DNA from: a bacterium
Lineage (GTDB): Bacteria; Ratteibacteria; UBA8468; B48-G9; DTJG01
NCBI GenBank assembly: GCA_026418655.1
Contig: JAOAAW010000029.1
Location: forward strand, 1 to 9,268
Reading direction: 5' to 3'
DNA: 9,268 nucleotides
The notes under the pieces were generated by a model. It was not told the DNA's origin, made no database searches, and saw only the letters and a list, made by a program, of their open reading frames with translations. Shown piece after piece: positions 1-4,925 of the stretch (positions are counted from its first letter, which is position 1; each line of letters starts with the position of its first letter). The translations under genes were made by a program, and so were the position numbers.

Positions 1-97
1 CATCGTGTCCACGGTTCTTTAAGCCAATAACTGTGGAAAGTTTATTTTCCTGCGCTCCGCCAATGATCATTCTGGTAATAACATGAGCAATTTTCAT
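1..97 (-). CDS. GT4-type glycosyltransferase, N-terminal fragment (runs off left edge)
   Basis: Reading the minus strand from an ATG at 97 gives 32 residues starting MKIAHVITRMIIGGAQEN and continuing KLSTVIGLKNRGHD. This is the classic first beta strand, glycine-rich GGAQE loop and first helix of GT-B fold, family 4 glycosyltransferases (Glyco_transf_4), which transfer a sugar from a nucleotide-sugar donor onto lipid-linked or surface glycans. The start is fixed: an in-frame TAA lies at 112-110 and no other start codon lies between it and the ATG. No Shine-Dalgarno sequence is visible upstream; instead a promoter sits so close that the message would be nearly leaderless. Donor, acceptor and pathway cannot be told from the fragment. 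The next ATG (at 70) would cut away the first strand and is unlikely. Confidence 0.85.
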   Translation of the reverse strand, partial: MKIAHVITRMIIGGAQENKLSTVIGLKNRGHD

Positions 98-106
98 TTC
101 ACGGAT

Positions 107-135
107 ATTTTAACTGTATGTAAAATCAGGGTCAA
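107..135 (-). promoter_or_regulatory. Candidate sigma70-type promoter of the glycosyltransferase gene
   Basis: On the minus strand TTGACC (135-130) and TAAAAT (112-107) are separated by exactly 17 bases. The expected transcription start falls near position 100, about 3 bases before the ATG at 97. This matches the absence of a Shine-Dalgarno sequence and suggests a leaderless or nearly leaderless mRNA. The start site is inferred from spacing only. Confidence 0.55.
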
Positions 136-286
136 TCATAATTCTATAGATAGCAAGAGAAAATATGGTCAGATGTCTGTAAATAATTGTGAACATTTTA
201 TTCTTCCAGGCATTCCAGAACATTTTTTTGATACTGACTGCGCAAGATATTTTTTGGTGTTTTAACATAATAATAAGTAGAAATGT

Positions 287-314
287 TTGACAGTTGACTT
301 AATAGTGTTAAACT
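287..314 (+). promoter_or_regulatory. Candidate promoter for the PEGA-mscL unit
   Basis: A perfect TTGACA (287-292) is followed after 16 bases by TAAACT (309-314, four of six consensus bases). A second overlapping set is TTGACT (294-299) with TAACAT (315-320) at a short 15-base spacing. Either gives a leader of roughly 100 bases before the ATG at 427. Confidence 0.4.
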
Positions 315-318
315 TAAC
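307..318. repeat. Short palindrome GTTAA-AC-TTAAC over the -10 region
   Basis: GTTAA (307-311) and TTAAC (314-318) are perfect inverted arms around a 2-base centre. The palindrome covers the candidate -10 hexamer of the PEGA promoter, where a repressor would act. At five bases per arm in AT-rich DNA it could be chance. Confidence 0.3.
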
Positions 319-415
319 ATGTGCAAGGAAATAAAAAACTTTCAATGTCCTTCCTGGCCAACACGTTCTACCATAAATCATTACCAGGCGAGCCTTTTTT
401 AAGTTCAGATCAACC

Positions 416-421
416 AGGAGG
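416..421 (+). promoter_or_regulatory. Shine-Dalgarno AGGAGG deciding the PEGA-gene start
   Basis: AGGAGG lies 5 bases before the ATG at 427. A GTG at 421 is in frame but overlaps the Shine-Dalgarno sequence itself, so it cannot be the start. Confidence 0.8.
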
Positions 422-426
422 TGAAA

Positions 427-1440
427 ATGACTGTTTTGAGAAAGATGTTGATATTGGGGCTTTTTGTTTTTGTCTTGTTGGCTGTAAGTTCTTTTGCTCA
501 GGAGGGGTATCTCAGGATAATTAGCAATCCTGATGGAGCAGATGTTGATGTTGCAGGAAAAAACATCGGTAAAACACCTGTATTAACTGTTTTGAAACCA
601 GGAAAATACACCTATAAGGTAAGCTTAGCTGGTTATGAGACACTTTCAGGAACAGCAGAAGTGGTCGAAAATGAAGTTACAAAATTGAATTTAACTCTTG
701 TAAAACAGATGCAGAAAACACCAGCAAAACCTGTGCCAGTGAAACCTATTGCCAGAGGAGGTCTCACGATTATAACTGACTGGCAGGATGTTTCAATCTA
801 TTTGAATGGACACAAAATCAATGAAACACCTCCAGTTACATTAAAAGATGTTCCTGCGGGACTGAATAGTGTTATCCTTGTCAGTGGTGATTACGCTGAT
901 TCTTTTCGAATTCTGATTCAACCTGGAAAAACAGCTGTACTGAAAAAGAGTTTTGAAGAAGACAAAAAAAGATATGAAACACAGACAACAGAAACAACTG
1001 TGGTTGAGACACCCATTGAAGTAAAAAGAAGCATGTTGCCTGCCAAAGTTATTATTACTCTTAATACGCAGGTAAGCACGGATGCAAAGAAACAGGATAC
1101 AATTCTGGGAGAAAGCGATCTTATCGAAGTTTCTTTCCAGTACAGGAAGGCCGGTGAAACACAGTGGGATGAAAAGCTTCTTCAATCAGGAACAAAAACA
1201 GAAGAGGCAATGGAGATTGAAAAAGGTACTTATGAAATACAGCTGGTTGCATCTCATTATAAAGTACCGACAGGACTGCTTAATGTACTTTTAACAAAAA
1301 AGGAAAAGATCAGGGAGTACAAAGAATCTATCAAGAAAGAGATACAGCCAGATACCCAGTACAAGTATATAGTTTCCTACGATGGCAAAAGTTTCAGCTA
1401 TAAGACAGAAGAAGCAAAGCTTAACACACCCATAAAATAG
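427..1440 (+). CDS. Exported PEGA-domain protein
   Basis: This 337-residue protein begins with a signal peptide: MTVLRK, a hydrophobic stretch, then SSFA with likely cleavage before QEG (about residue 24). Residues about 27-91 form a PEGA-type beta domain: GYLRIISNPDGADVDVAG, then a GKTP turn and LKPGKYTYKVSLAGYE. A Pro/Lys linker (about 97-108) leads to a second, more divergent repeat at about 111-176 (GGLTIITDWQDVSIYLNG, then DVPAGLNSVILVSGDY). The C-terminal half (about 205-337) is beta-prone, lysine- and glutamate-rich, and not recognised. PEGA domains are small surface or periplasmic beta modules, often thought to bind cell-wall or surface polymers; no catalytic motif is present. The stop lies 26 bases before mscL, so the two are probably cotranscribed. 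The exact function is unknown. Confidence 0.8.
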   Translation: MTVLRKMLILGLFVFVLLAVSSFAQEGYLRIISNPDGADVDVAGKNIGKTPVLTVLKPGKYTYKVSLAGYETLSGTAEVVENEVTKLNLTLVKQMQKTPAKPVPVKPIARGGLTIITDWQDVSIYLNGHKINETPPVTLKDVPAGLNSVILVSGDYADSFRILIQPGKTAVLKKSFEEDKKRYETQTTETTVVETPIEVKRSMLPAKVIITLNTQVSTDAKKQDTILGESDLIEVSFQYRKAGETQWDEKLLQSGTKTEEAMEIEKGTYEIQLVASHYKVPTGLLNVLLTKKEKIREYKESIKKEIQPDTQYKYIVSYDGKSFSYKTEEAKLNTPIK

Positions 1441-1455
1441 GTTTATTGTTCTCAA

Positions 1456-1461
1456 TGGAGG
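1456..1461 (+). promoter_or_regulatory. Shine-Dalgarno TGGAGG deciding the mscL start
   Basis: TGGAGG is followed after 5 bases by the ATG at 1467. The in-frame TTG at 1446 and ATG at 1455 lie upstream of or inside this site and would add residues that MscL homologues lack. Confidence 0.7.
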
Positions 1462-1466
1462 ATTAT

Positions 1467-1871
1467 ATGGGAATGATGAAAGAATTCAAAGAATTTGCGA
1501 TGAAAGGCAATGTGGTTGATATGGCAATAGGTATCGTTATAGGTGCTGCATTTGGGAAAATTGTTTCGTCTCTTGTGGGAGATGTTATTATGCCGCCGAT
1601 TGGAGTTCTTCTTGGTGGAGTGGATTTTTCAAATCTTGCCATAACCATAAAGCATGCCACAGATACATCTCCAGCAGTAGTAATTGGTTATGGAAGATTT
1701 ATTCAAACGCTTGTTGATTTTTTGATAATAGCGTTTGCTCTGTTTTTTGTTGTCAAAGCCATAAACTCCTTAAAGAAGAAACAGGCAGAAGCACCTGCAG
1801 CACCACCAGCGCCTTCAAATGAAGAAGTGCTTCTTGCTGAAATAAGGGATTTGCTTAAAACGAAATCTTGA
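1467..1871 (+). CDS. mscL: Large-conductance mechanosensitive channel MscL
   Basis: MscL is an inner-membrane homopentamer that opens a wide pore under membrane tension and releases solutes during osmotic downshock. The 134-residue protein is of normal family length. The amphipathic N-terminal helix (MGMMKEFKEFAMKGNVVDMA) is followed by TM1 (about 16-45) with the glycine/alanine-rich pore-lining stretch AIGIVIGAAFGKIVSSLVGD and then IMPP. A short periplasmic loop contains GGVDFSNLAITI, TM2 covers about 74-100 (YGRFIQTLVDFLIIAFALFF), and the cytoplasmic end has a Pro/Ala linker and the EEVLLAEIRDLL bundle helix. This matches the E. coli protein along its whole length. It sits 26 bases after the PEGA gene and 82 bases before an OmpA-like gene. 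Confidence 0.97.
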   Translation: MGMMKEFKEFAMKGNVVDMAIGIVIGAAFGKIVSSLVGDVIMPPIGVLLGGVDFSNLAITIKHATDTSPAVVIGYGRFIQTLVDFLIIAFALFFVVKAINSLKKKQAEAPAAPPAPSNEEVLLAEIRDLLKTKS

Positions 1872-1941
1872 TTTTTTTGCAAGAATTAGGTATCGTAATT
1901 GAGAGAAGAGTAAAGATTATCCCTGAAAAAATTTTAACCAA

Positions 1942-1948
1942 GGGGAGG
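1942..1948 (+). promoter_or_regulatory. Shine-Dalgarno GGGGAGG of the OmpA-like gene
   Basis: GGGGAGG ends 5 bases before the ATG at 1954. A weak promoter-like pair, TTGATT (1868-1873) and TATCGT (1891-1896) at 17 bases, overlaps the mscL stop. It is too poor to assert, so read-through from the upstream unit remains possible. Confidence 0.6.
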
Positions 1949-1953
1949 TCTGT

Positions 1954-2826
1954 ATGAAAAAGCAGTCAGTATTGTGGATAGTGGTATCAGTAGTAGTGAG
2001 CTTTTTATTGTTTGCGGGGAGTATCAAGGCGCAGACAGTTTCTCCTGAAAAAATCCTTCCAGAGGATTTTTCCTGGTATGGAAAGTCAGGCGCCGAGAAA
2101 CAACCAGTTTATGACGCAGAAAGAGGTGGTTTCTGGTGGAATCCATCCATAGCTCCTGAAGGAAAAGAAAATACACAGTGGGGAAACAGGGGATATATCT
2201 TTGTTGGTCCGAAGAAATCCAAGTCAGTTGATTCTAAAGAAGCAGCTTCTATCAGTGTAAGTAGACCTATCCAAAAACCATTACTCAATAAATGGTGCTT
2301 TTTTTGCAGTCCAGAAAAGAAAACTGTATATGTGGAAAAAGTAGTTGAGGTACCTGTTGAAAAGGTTGTGGAGAGGGTTGTCGAAAAACCCGTTGAAAGG
2401 GTTGTTGAAAAAGTGGTTGAAAGGATCATAGAAAAACCTGTTGAGAAAATTGTTTATGTTGAAAAACCTGTCGAAAAAGTGGTAGAGAAATCTAAAAAGA
2501 TACCCCTCAATCTGAAGGATGTTTATTTTGCCTGGGACAGCGCAAAACTTACATCTGTTGCAATAAAAACATTAAAAGAAAACGCTGAAATTCTTCGTGC
2601 AAATCCTGACGTAAAGGTTTTGCTTGTTGGTTCTGCTTCTCCAGAAGGGAAAAGCGATTATAACAAAAAACTTTCTGAGCGTCGGGTCAAATCAGTGTTT
2701 GACTACCTGACAGGCAAAGAAAAAATTGCTGCCTCCCAGCTTAAAACAGAAGCAGAGGGCGCAATTGAAGTGCCAAAGGAATCCTGGCCAATTGCAAGAA
2801 GGGTCAAATTTGTCCTAGTTGACTGA
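1954..2826 (+). CDS. Exported OmpA-family protein with tetrapeptide-repeat spacer
   Basis: The 290-residue protein has a signal peptide (MKKQS, hydrophobic core, cleavage near KAQ at 25-27). Residues about 28-124 form an unrecognised aromatic- and glycine-rich region (GGFWWNPS, GNRGYIFVGPKK) ending in a WCFFC pair of cysteines (115 and 118). Residues about 126-179 are a low-complexity spacer built on a four-residue period (VVEK, PVEK, VVER). Residues about 184-290 are an OmpA C-terminal domain, with DVYFAWDSAKLT, a central GSASPEG, and the helix motif DYNKKLSERRVKSV. This domain normally anchors outer-membrane or periplasmic proteins to peptidoglycan. The usual aspartate of the TD pair is replaced (ASPEG variant, seen in some OmpA families), while the LSERR arginines remain. 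There is no obvious beta-barrel, so it is more likely a periplasmic or surface tether than a porin. Confidence 0.85.
   Translation: MKKQSVLWIVVSVVVSFLLFAGSIKAQTVSPEKILPEDFSWYGKSGAEKQPVYDAERGGFWWNPSIAPEGKENTQWGNRGYIFVGPKKSKSVDSKEAASISVSRPIQKPLLNKWCFFCSPEKKTVYVEKVVEVPVEKVVERVVEKPVERVVEKVVERIIEKPVEKIVYVEKPVEKVVEKSKKIPLNLKDVYFAWDSAKLTSVAIKTLKENAEILRANPDVKVLLVGSASPEGKSDYNKKLSERRVKSVFDYLTGKEKIAASQLKTEAEGAIEVPKESWPIARRVKFVLVD
2326..2493 (+). repeat. Degenerate 12-base (tetrapeptide) repeat tract inside the OmpA-like gene
   Basis: Variants of a GTTGAAAAA / CCTGTTGAA / GTGGTTGAG unit recur about a dozen times, encoding x-V-E-K or x-V-E-R tetrapeptides. Synonymous differences between units (gaa/gag, gtt/gtc/gta, aaa/agg) show an old or selected repeat rather than a fresh duplication. 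It probably encodes an extended, charged spacer between the N-terminal region and the peptidoglycan-binding domain. Confidence 0.85.
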
Positions 2827-2907
2827 TAGGATTGTCTGGCAGGAGCAGTATTTGGAAAATTTTTTTGCGGGTGATAAATATTGATTTTATGGCTGACTTG
2901 TATTGTA

Positions 2908-2936
2908 TTGACATGTCTGACGGCGATGGGTAAAAT
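2908..2936 (+). promoter_or_regulatory. Near-consensus sigma70-type promoter of the regulator gene
   Basis: TTGACA (2908-2913) matches consensus fully and is followed after exactly 17 bases by TAAAAT (2931-2936, five of six). The predicted start of transcription is near 2943, leaving only about 14 bases of leader, just enough for the Shine-Dalgarno sequence at 2946-2952. ACATGT (2911-2916) is a small palindrome over the -35 edge and could be part of an operator. Confidence 0.75.
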
Positions 2937-2945
2937 AGAACTGTT

Positions 2946-2952
2946 GGGAGGG
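2946..2952 (+). promoter_or_regulatory. Shine-Dalgarno GGGAGGG deciding a TTG start
   Basis: GGAGG (2947-2951) is followed after 5 bases by TTG at 2957. No in-frame ATG occurs until far inside the protein, past the DNA-binding domain, so the TTG is the only sensible start. Confidence 0.75.
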
Positions 2953-2956
2953 TAGA

Positions 2957-4024
2957 TTGATACTGTTATATCAAAAAGTGAAAAATTATCTGATCGAGAA
3001 AATCGAAAGCAGCAATCCCGGAGATAAACTTCCGTCCGAAAATGAACTCTGTCAGCAGTTCAATGTGAGCAGGATTACTGTCCAGAGGGCCATTAAAGAC
3101 CTGCTAGAAGAAAAACTGATTCTTAGGAAGAAAGGGAAAGGAACTTTTGTCGTGCCCTCAATTATTAAACACACTTCAACTGCAAAAACCATCAAGATAA
3201 TTTTTCCAGCAGGTGGTGACCCTGAAGATGATTTTCTTTTTCCGATTATAAGGTGTTTACTTGACCAGTTTGGATCCAATGGTTTTGAATTTTCATTGAT
3301 GCCCTGGGAGCAAGGTAAGCAAAAAATAGATTTTTCTGGGTGTTCAGGCGTATTCTGGATTGCTCCGAATAAAAAAGACTTTAACAAAATTGAAGAAATC
3401 TCCTTAAAAGGTATACCCCTGATTGTTATTAACAGGGTTATGGAAAATTTTGTCAATTTTGTGAGCACTGACCATTACAAAGCAGGGCTTATGGGTGCAG
3501 AGTACCTCATTTCCAAAGGACATACCAATATCGGTTTTGTGGGGCTTATAAAGGACAATACCTGTTCATCTCAGATGTACAGGGGTTATTGTAATGTAAT
3601 TGAGAACTCGCATGTGAAAATATCTTCTCATTTTACGGTTTCTGCATTTATCAATAGCAAACTGGAAATTAACCAGAGTTTTCACAAACAGCTGAGTGAA
3701 ATGCTTGAAAGATATAAACCGACAGGATTGTTTGTGGCCGGTGAATTGTTTTTGTCGTCGGTTTTGAAGATAGTCGAAAAGAAAAATCTCGTGCCTGGTA
3801 GAGATATTGATATTGTCCTGTCTGATGAAGTTCCTGAAGGAACTCCCTATAAAGAAAATATCGCATGTATCATCCAGCCACTTCGTGAAATTGGAGATAT
3901 TGCAGCCCGGGCCATGAAACAGATTATAAACGGAGAAAAGAAAACGATCAGAGTTAAACTGTCTCCTATTAAGGGGCGAAACATGAGCAGTATACATTTT
4001 TCAAATGAACTTGAAAGGAGGTGA
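2957..4024 (+). CDS. GntR-family transcription regulator with LacI-type sugar-sensor domain
   Basis: This 355-residue protein begins at a TTG codon. Residues about 3-66 form a GntR winged helix-turn-helix: YQKVKNYLIEKI, then GDKLPSENELCQQFNVSRITVQRAIKDLLEEKLI and the wing RKKGKGTFV. Residues about 78-345 are a periplasmic-binding-protein-like sensor of the LacI/GalR type, shown by VSTDHYKAGLMGAEYLISKGHTNIGFVG (about 169-196), a PTGLFVAGE segment near 255-263, and IQPLREIGDIAARAM (about 307-321). This architecture is that of AraR-like and related regulators, which release DNA on binding a sugar or sugar derivative. Nothing identifies the ligand. Its last codons make the ribosome binding site of the next gene, so the two are cotranscribed and likely translationally coupled. 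It is the obvious candidate controller of the downstream operon. Confidence 0.9.
   Translation: MILLYQKVKNYLIEKIESSNPGDKLPSENELCQQFNVSRITVQRAIKDLLEEKLILRKKGKGTFVVPSIIKHTSTAKTIKIIFPAGGDPEDDFLFPIIRCLLDQFGSNGFEFSLMPWEQGKQKIDFSGCSGVFWIAPNKKDFNKIEEISLKGIPLIVINRVMENFVNFVSTDHYKAGLMGAEYLISKGHTNIGFVGLIKDNTCSSQMYRGYCNVIENSHVKISSHFTVSAFINSKLEINQSFHKQLSEMLERYKPTGLFVAGELFLSSVLKIVEKKNLVPGRDIDIVLSDEVPEGTPYKENIACIIQPLREIGDIAARAMKQIINGEKKTIRVKLSPIKGRNMSSIHFSNELERR
4015..4024 (+). promoter_or_regulatory. Extended Shine-Dalgarno AAGGAGGTGA within the regulator's final codons
   Basis: The ten bases match the 16S rRNA anti-Shine-Dalgarno complement in full and include the regulator's two last arginine codons and its stop. 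The ATG at 4030 is 8 bases from AGGAGG. An in-frame GTG at 4021 lies inside the site and is rejected as a start. The layout favours coupled translation of regulator and prepilin. Confidence 0.8.
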
Positions 4025-4029
4025 GGACA

Positions 4030-4743
4030 ATGAAAAAAGGATTTACACTTATTGAACTTCTTGTGGTTATAGCGATCATAGCGATTTTGGCGGCAATGCT
4101 GCTGCCTGTGTTAACAAGGGCAAGGGAAAAGGCAAGGCAGGCAGTGTGTATGAGCAACCTGAAGCAGGTTGGTCTTGCACTCACCCTGTATGCTAATGAT
4201 TATGATGGGTGGCTGGTTTCACCCACACCCGGTTATTTAAGCTGGTACGGGGTTTTGTTTGACAAAGGATACCTTAAGGGCAAGGAACTTGTTATATGTC
4301 CGACAAACAGAATCAAAACCTATGACCCATATACTACAGGGAGGACCATGGGTATTGATATTTACATGGGTTATTACAGGGACCCCATACAAATGGGATG
4401 GCAATTTCCATGCCCTACATCTTTAAACAAAAATGTAAAAAGGGAATTTATTTCTGGAGTATTTTATTGGTATCTCAGGATAACGCATCTACCGAAACCA
4501 GCATTATTTCCATTGATTGCTGATACAGGTGGAAGTTTGCCTTCAAACTTAGGGTGGCCTAATGCTGCCTATTATCCCTATGACTCCAATGGTGCGTTAG
4601 TTCATCTCAAACACATGGGCGTGGCAAACATGTGGTTTGCTGATGGACATGTTGAGGCGTGCAATGAAGACAGGGTTCATTACCTGCTTCCAACCTATGA
4701 TATTTTGAGGTATGACCTGACTATTGCTGCTTATCCACCATGA
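4030..4743 (+). CDS. Prepilin-like (pseudopilin) protein with HX9DG motif
   Basis: This 237-residue protein opens with MKKG|FTLIELLVVIAII, a canonical type IV prepilin/pseudopilin leader: cleavage by prepilin peptidase after Gly4, N-methylated Phe, Glu at mature position 5, and one long hydrophobic helix to about residue 26. The continuation with REKARQAVCMSNLKQVGLALTLYANDYDGW is typical of the large paralogous families in Lentisphaerae and Planctomycetes. Near the C-terminus His195 and Asp205-Gly206 form the HX9DG motif (HMGVANMWFADGH). The body is rich in Tyr, Trp and Pro and has Cys pairs, suggesting an exposed beta-rich head. Members of this family often sit beside regulators and glycan-degrading genes; a role in surface display or binding of the substrate is inference. 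No pilus assembly gene is in the window. Confidence 0.9.
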   Translation: MKKGFTLIELLVVIAIIAILAAMLLPVLTRAREKARQAVCMSNLKQVGLALTLYANDYDGWLVSPTPGYLSWYGVLFDKGYLKGKELVICPTNRIKTYDPYTTGRTMGIDIYMGYYRDPIQMGWQFPCPTSLNKNVKREFISGVFYWYLRITHLPKPALFPLIADTGGSLPSNLGWPNAAYYPYDSNGALVHLKHMGVANMWFADGHVEACNEDRVHYLLPTYDILRYDLTIAAYPP

Positions 4744-4868
4744 TTTTTGCAAGGGAAATAGGAGAGATGCTTGTTAATGCGATAGGTTGCATTGTCAGTT
4801 TAGGGTTGTTCGGCGAAGGGAAATTAAGGGGTATTACAAAAATTCCTGTTGACGCATAGAGCAAAAGG

Positions 4869-4898
4869 GCTGGTGATGGTAATATTGCGGAAACCAGC
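4869..4898. promoter_or_regulatory. Concentric 30-base dyad, candidate operator (or weak terminator hairpin)
   Basis: GCTGGT (4869-4874) and ACCAGC (4893-4898) are perfect inverted arms, and their midpoint coincides exactly with that of the inner palindrome AATATT (4881-4886). Ten of 15 base pairs match. This geometry suits a dimeric DNA-binding protein such as the upstream regulator. The downstream TTTAAG is a poor terminator tail, so an operator reading is preferred but unproven. Confidence 0.4.
4877..4885 (+). promoter_or_regulatory. Extended -10-like element TGGTAATAT
   Basis: TG, one base, then TAATAT (four of six consensus) forms an extended -10 element without a matching -35. It would start transcription near 4892 and give a leader of about 34 bases to the amidohydrolase ATG. 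It lies at the centre of the dyad at 4869-4898. Confidence 0.3.
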
Positions 4899-4925
4899 TT
4901 TAAGAAAATTTGAAACAGGATAATG

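Larger units (their letters stand above)
98..426. other. Divergent intergenic region, 329 bases
   Basis: This AT-rich stretch separates the minus-strand glycosyltransferase from the plus-strand PEGA gene. It holds the minus-strand promoter at 107-135, a plus-strand promoter candidate at 287-314 overlapping a short palindrome (307-318), and the Shine-Dalgarno sequence at 416-421. The leader from about 321 to 426 shows no clear riboswitch or strong hairpin. I saw no tRNA and no convincing small gene; the short open frames here resemble nothing and overlap the real genes out of frame. Confidence 0.6.
2827..2956 (+). other. Intergenic region between the envelope genes and the regulator
   Basis: These 130 bases carry no gene. 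A T-run at 2861-2867 follows no GC-rich stem, so I do not call a terminator. The regulator promoter lies at 2908-2936. The stretch GGTGATAAATATTG at 2870-2883 resembles the centre of the dyad before the amidohydrolase gene. Confidence 0.5.
4744..4925 (+). other. Intergenic region between prepilin and amidohydrolase genes
   Basis: These 182 bases contain no gene. A short AATGC/GCATT inverted repeat (4776-4793) lacks a T-run and is not called a terminator. The right end holds a 30-base dyad (4869-4898) around an extended -10-like element. A TTGACG at 4849-4854 is too far (25 bases) from the TAATAT to pair with it. Read-through from the regulator-prepilin unit and a separate promoter are both possible. 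Confidence 0.5.

Noticed and set aside
83..265. Open frame of 60 codons on the plus strand in the divergent intergenic region
   Set aside because: It overlaps the glycosyltransferase start on the other strand and its promoter, lacks a Shine-Dalgarno sequence, and its translation resembles no family.
386..404. AGGC-GA-GCCT followed by a T-run, terminator-like
   Set aside because: The stem allows only three to four pairs with an impossible or minimal loop, and it sits in the leader just before the PEGA Shine-Dalgarno sequence.
321..524. Open frame of 67 codons overlapping the PEGA gene start
   Set aside because: The second half runs out of frame through the PEGA signal peptide, and the first half is the untranslated leader.
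1446..1466. Earlier mscL starts (TTG at 1446, ATG at 1455)
   Set aside because: They add residues not found in MscL and lie before or within the Shine-Dalgarno sequence at 1456-1461.
2109..2429. Long open frame on the minus strand opposite the OmpA-like gene
   Set aside because: Its Ser/Thr/Phe repeat translation is the mirror of the VEK-coding repeat on the plus strand; there is no independent support.
2326..2493. Repeat tract considered as a CRISPR-like or noncoding repeat array
   Set aside because: The repeat is in frame, degenerate at synonymous sites, has a 12-base period without spacers, and encodes a clear x-V-E-K pattern.
2855..2867. T-run after the OmpA-like gene as a terminator
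   Set aside because: No GC-rich stem precedes the T-run, so an intrinsic terminator is not supported.
3566..3997. Minus-strand open frame of 143 codons within the regulator gene
   Set aside because: It lies wholly inside a well-recognised gene, has no ribosome binding site and no recognisable protein features.
4776..4793. AATGC/GCATT inverted repeat after the prepilin gene as a terminator
   Set aside because: Five AT-rich pairs with no T-run downstream; too weak.
4849..4885. TTGACG and TAATAT as a normal promoter pair
   Set aside because: The spacing of 25 bases is far outside the usable range; only the extended -10 reading remains.
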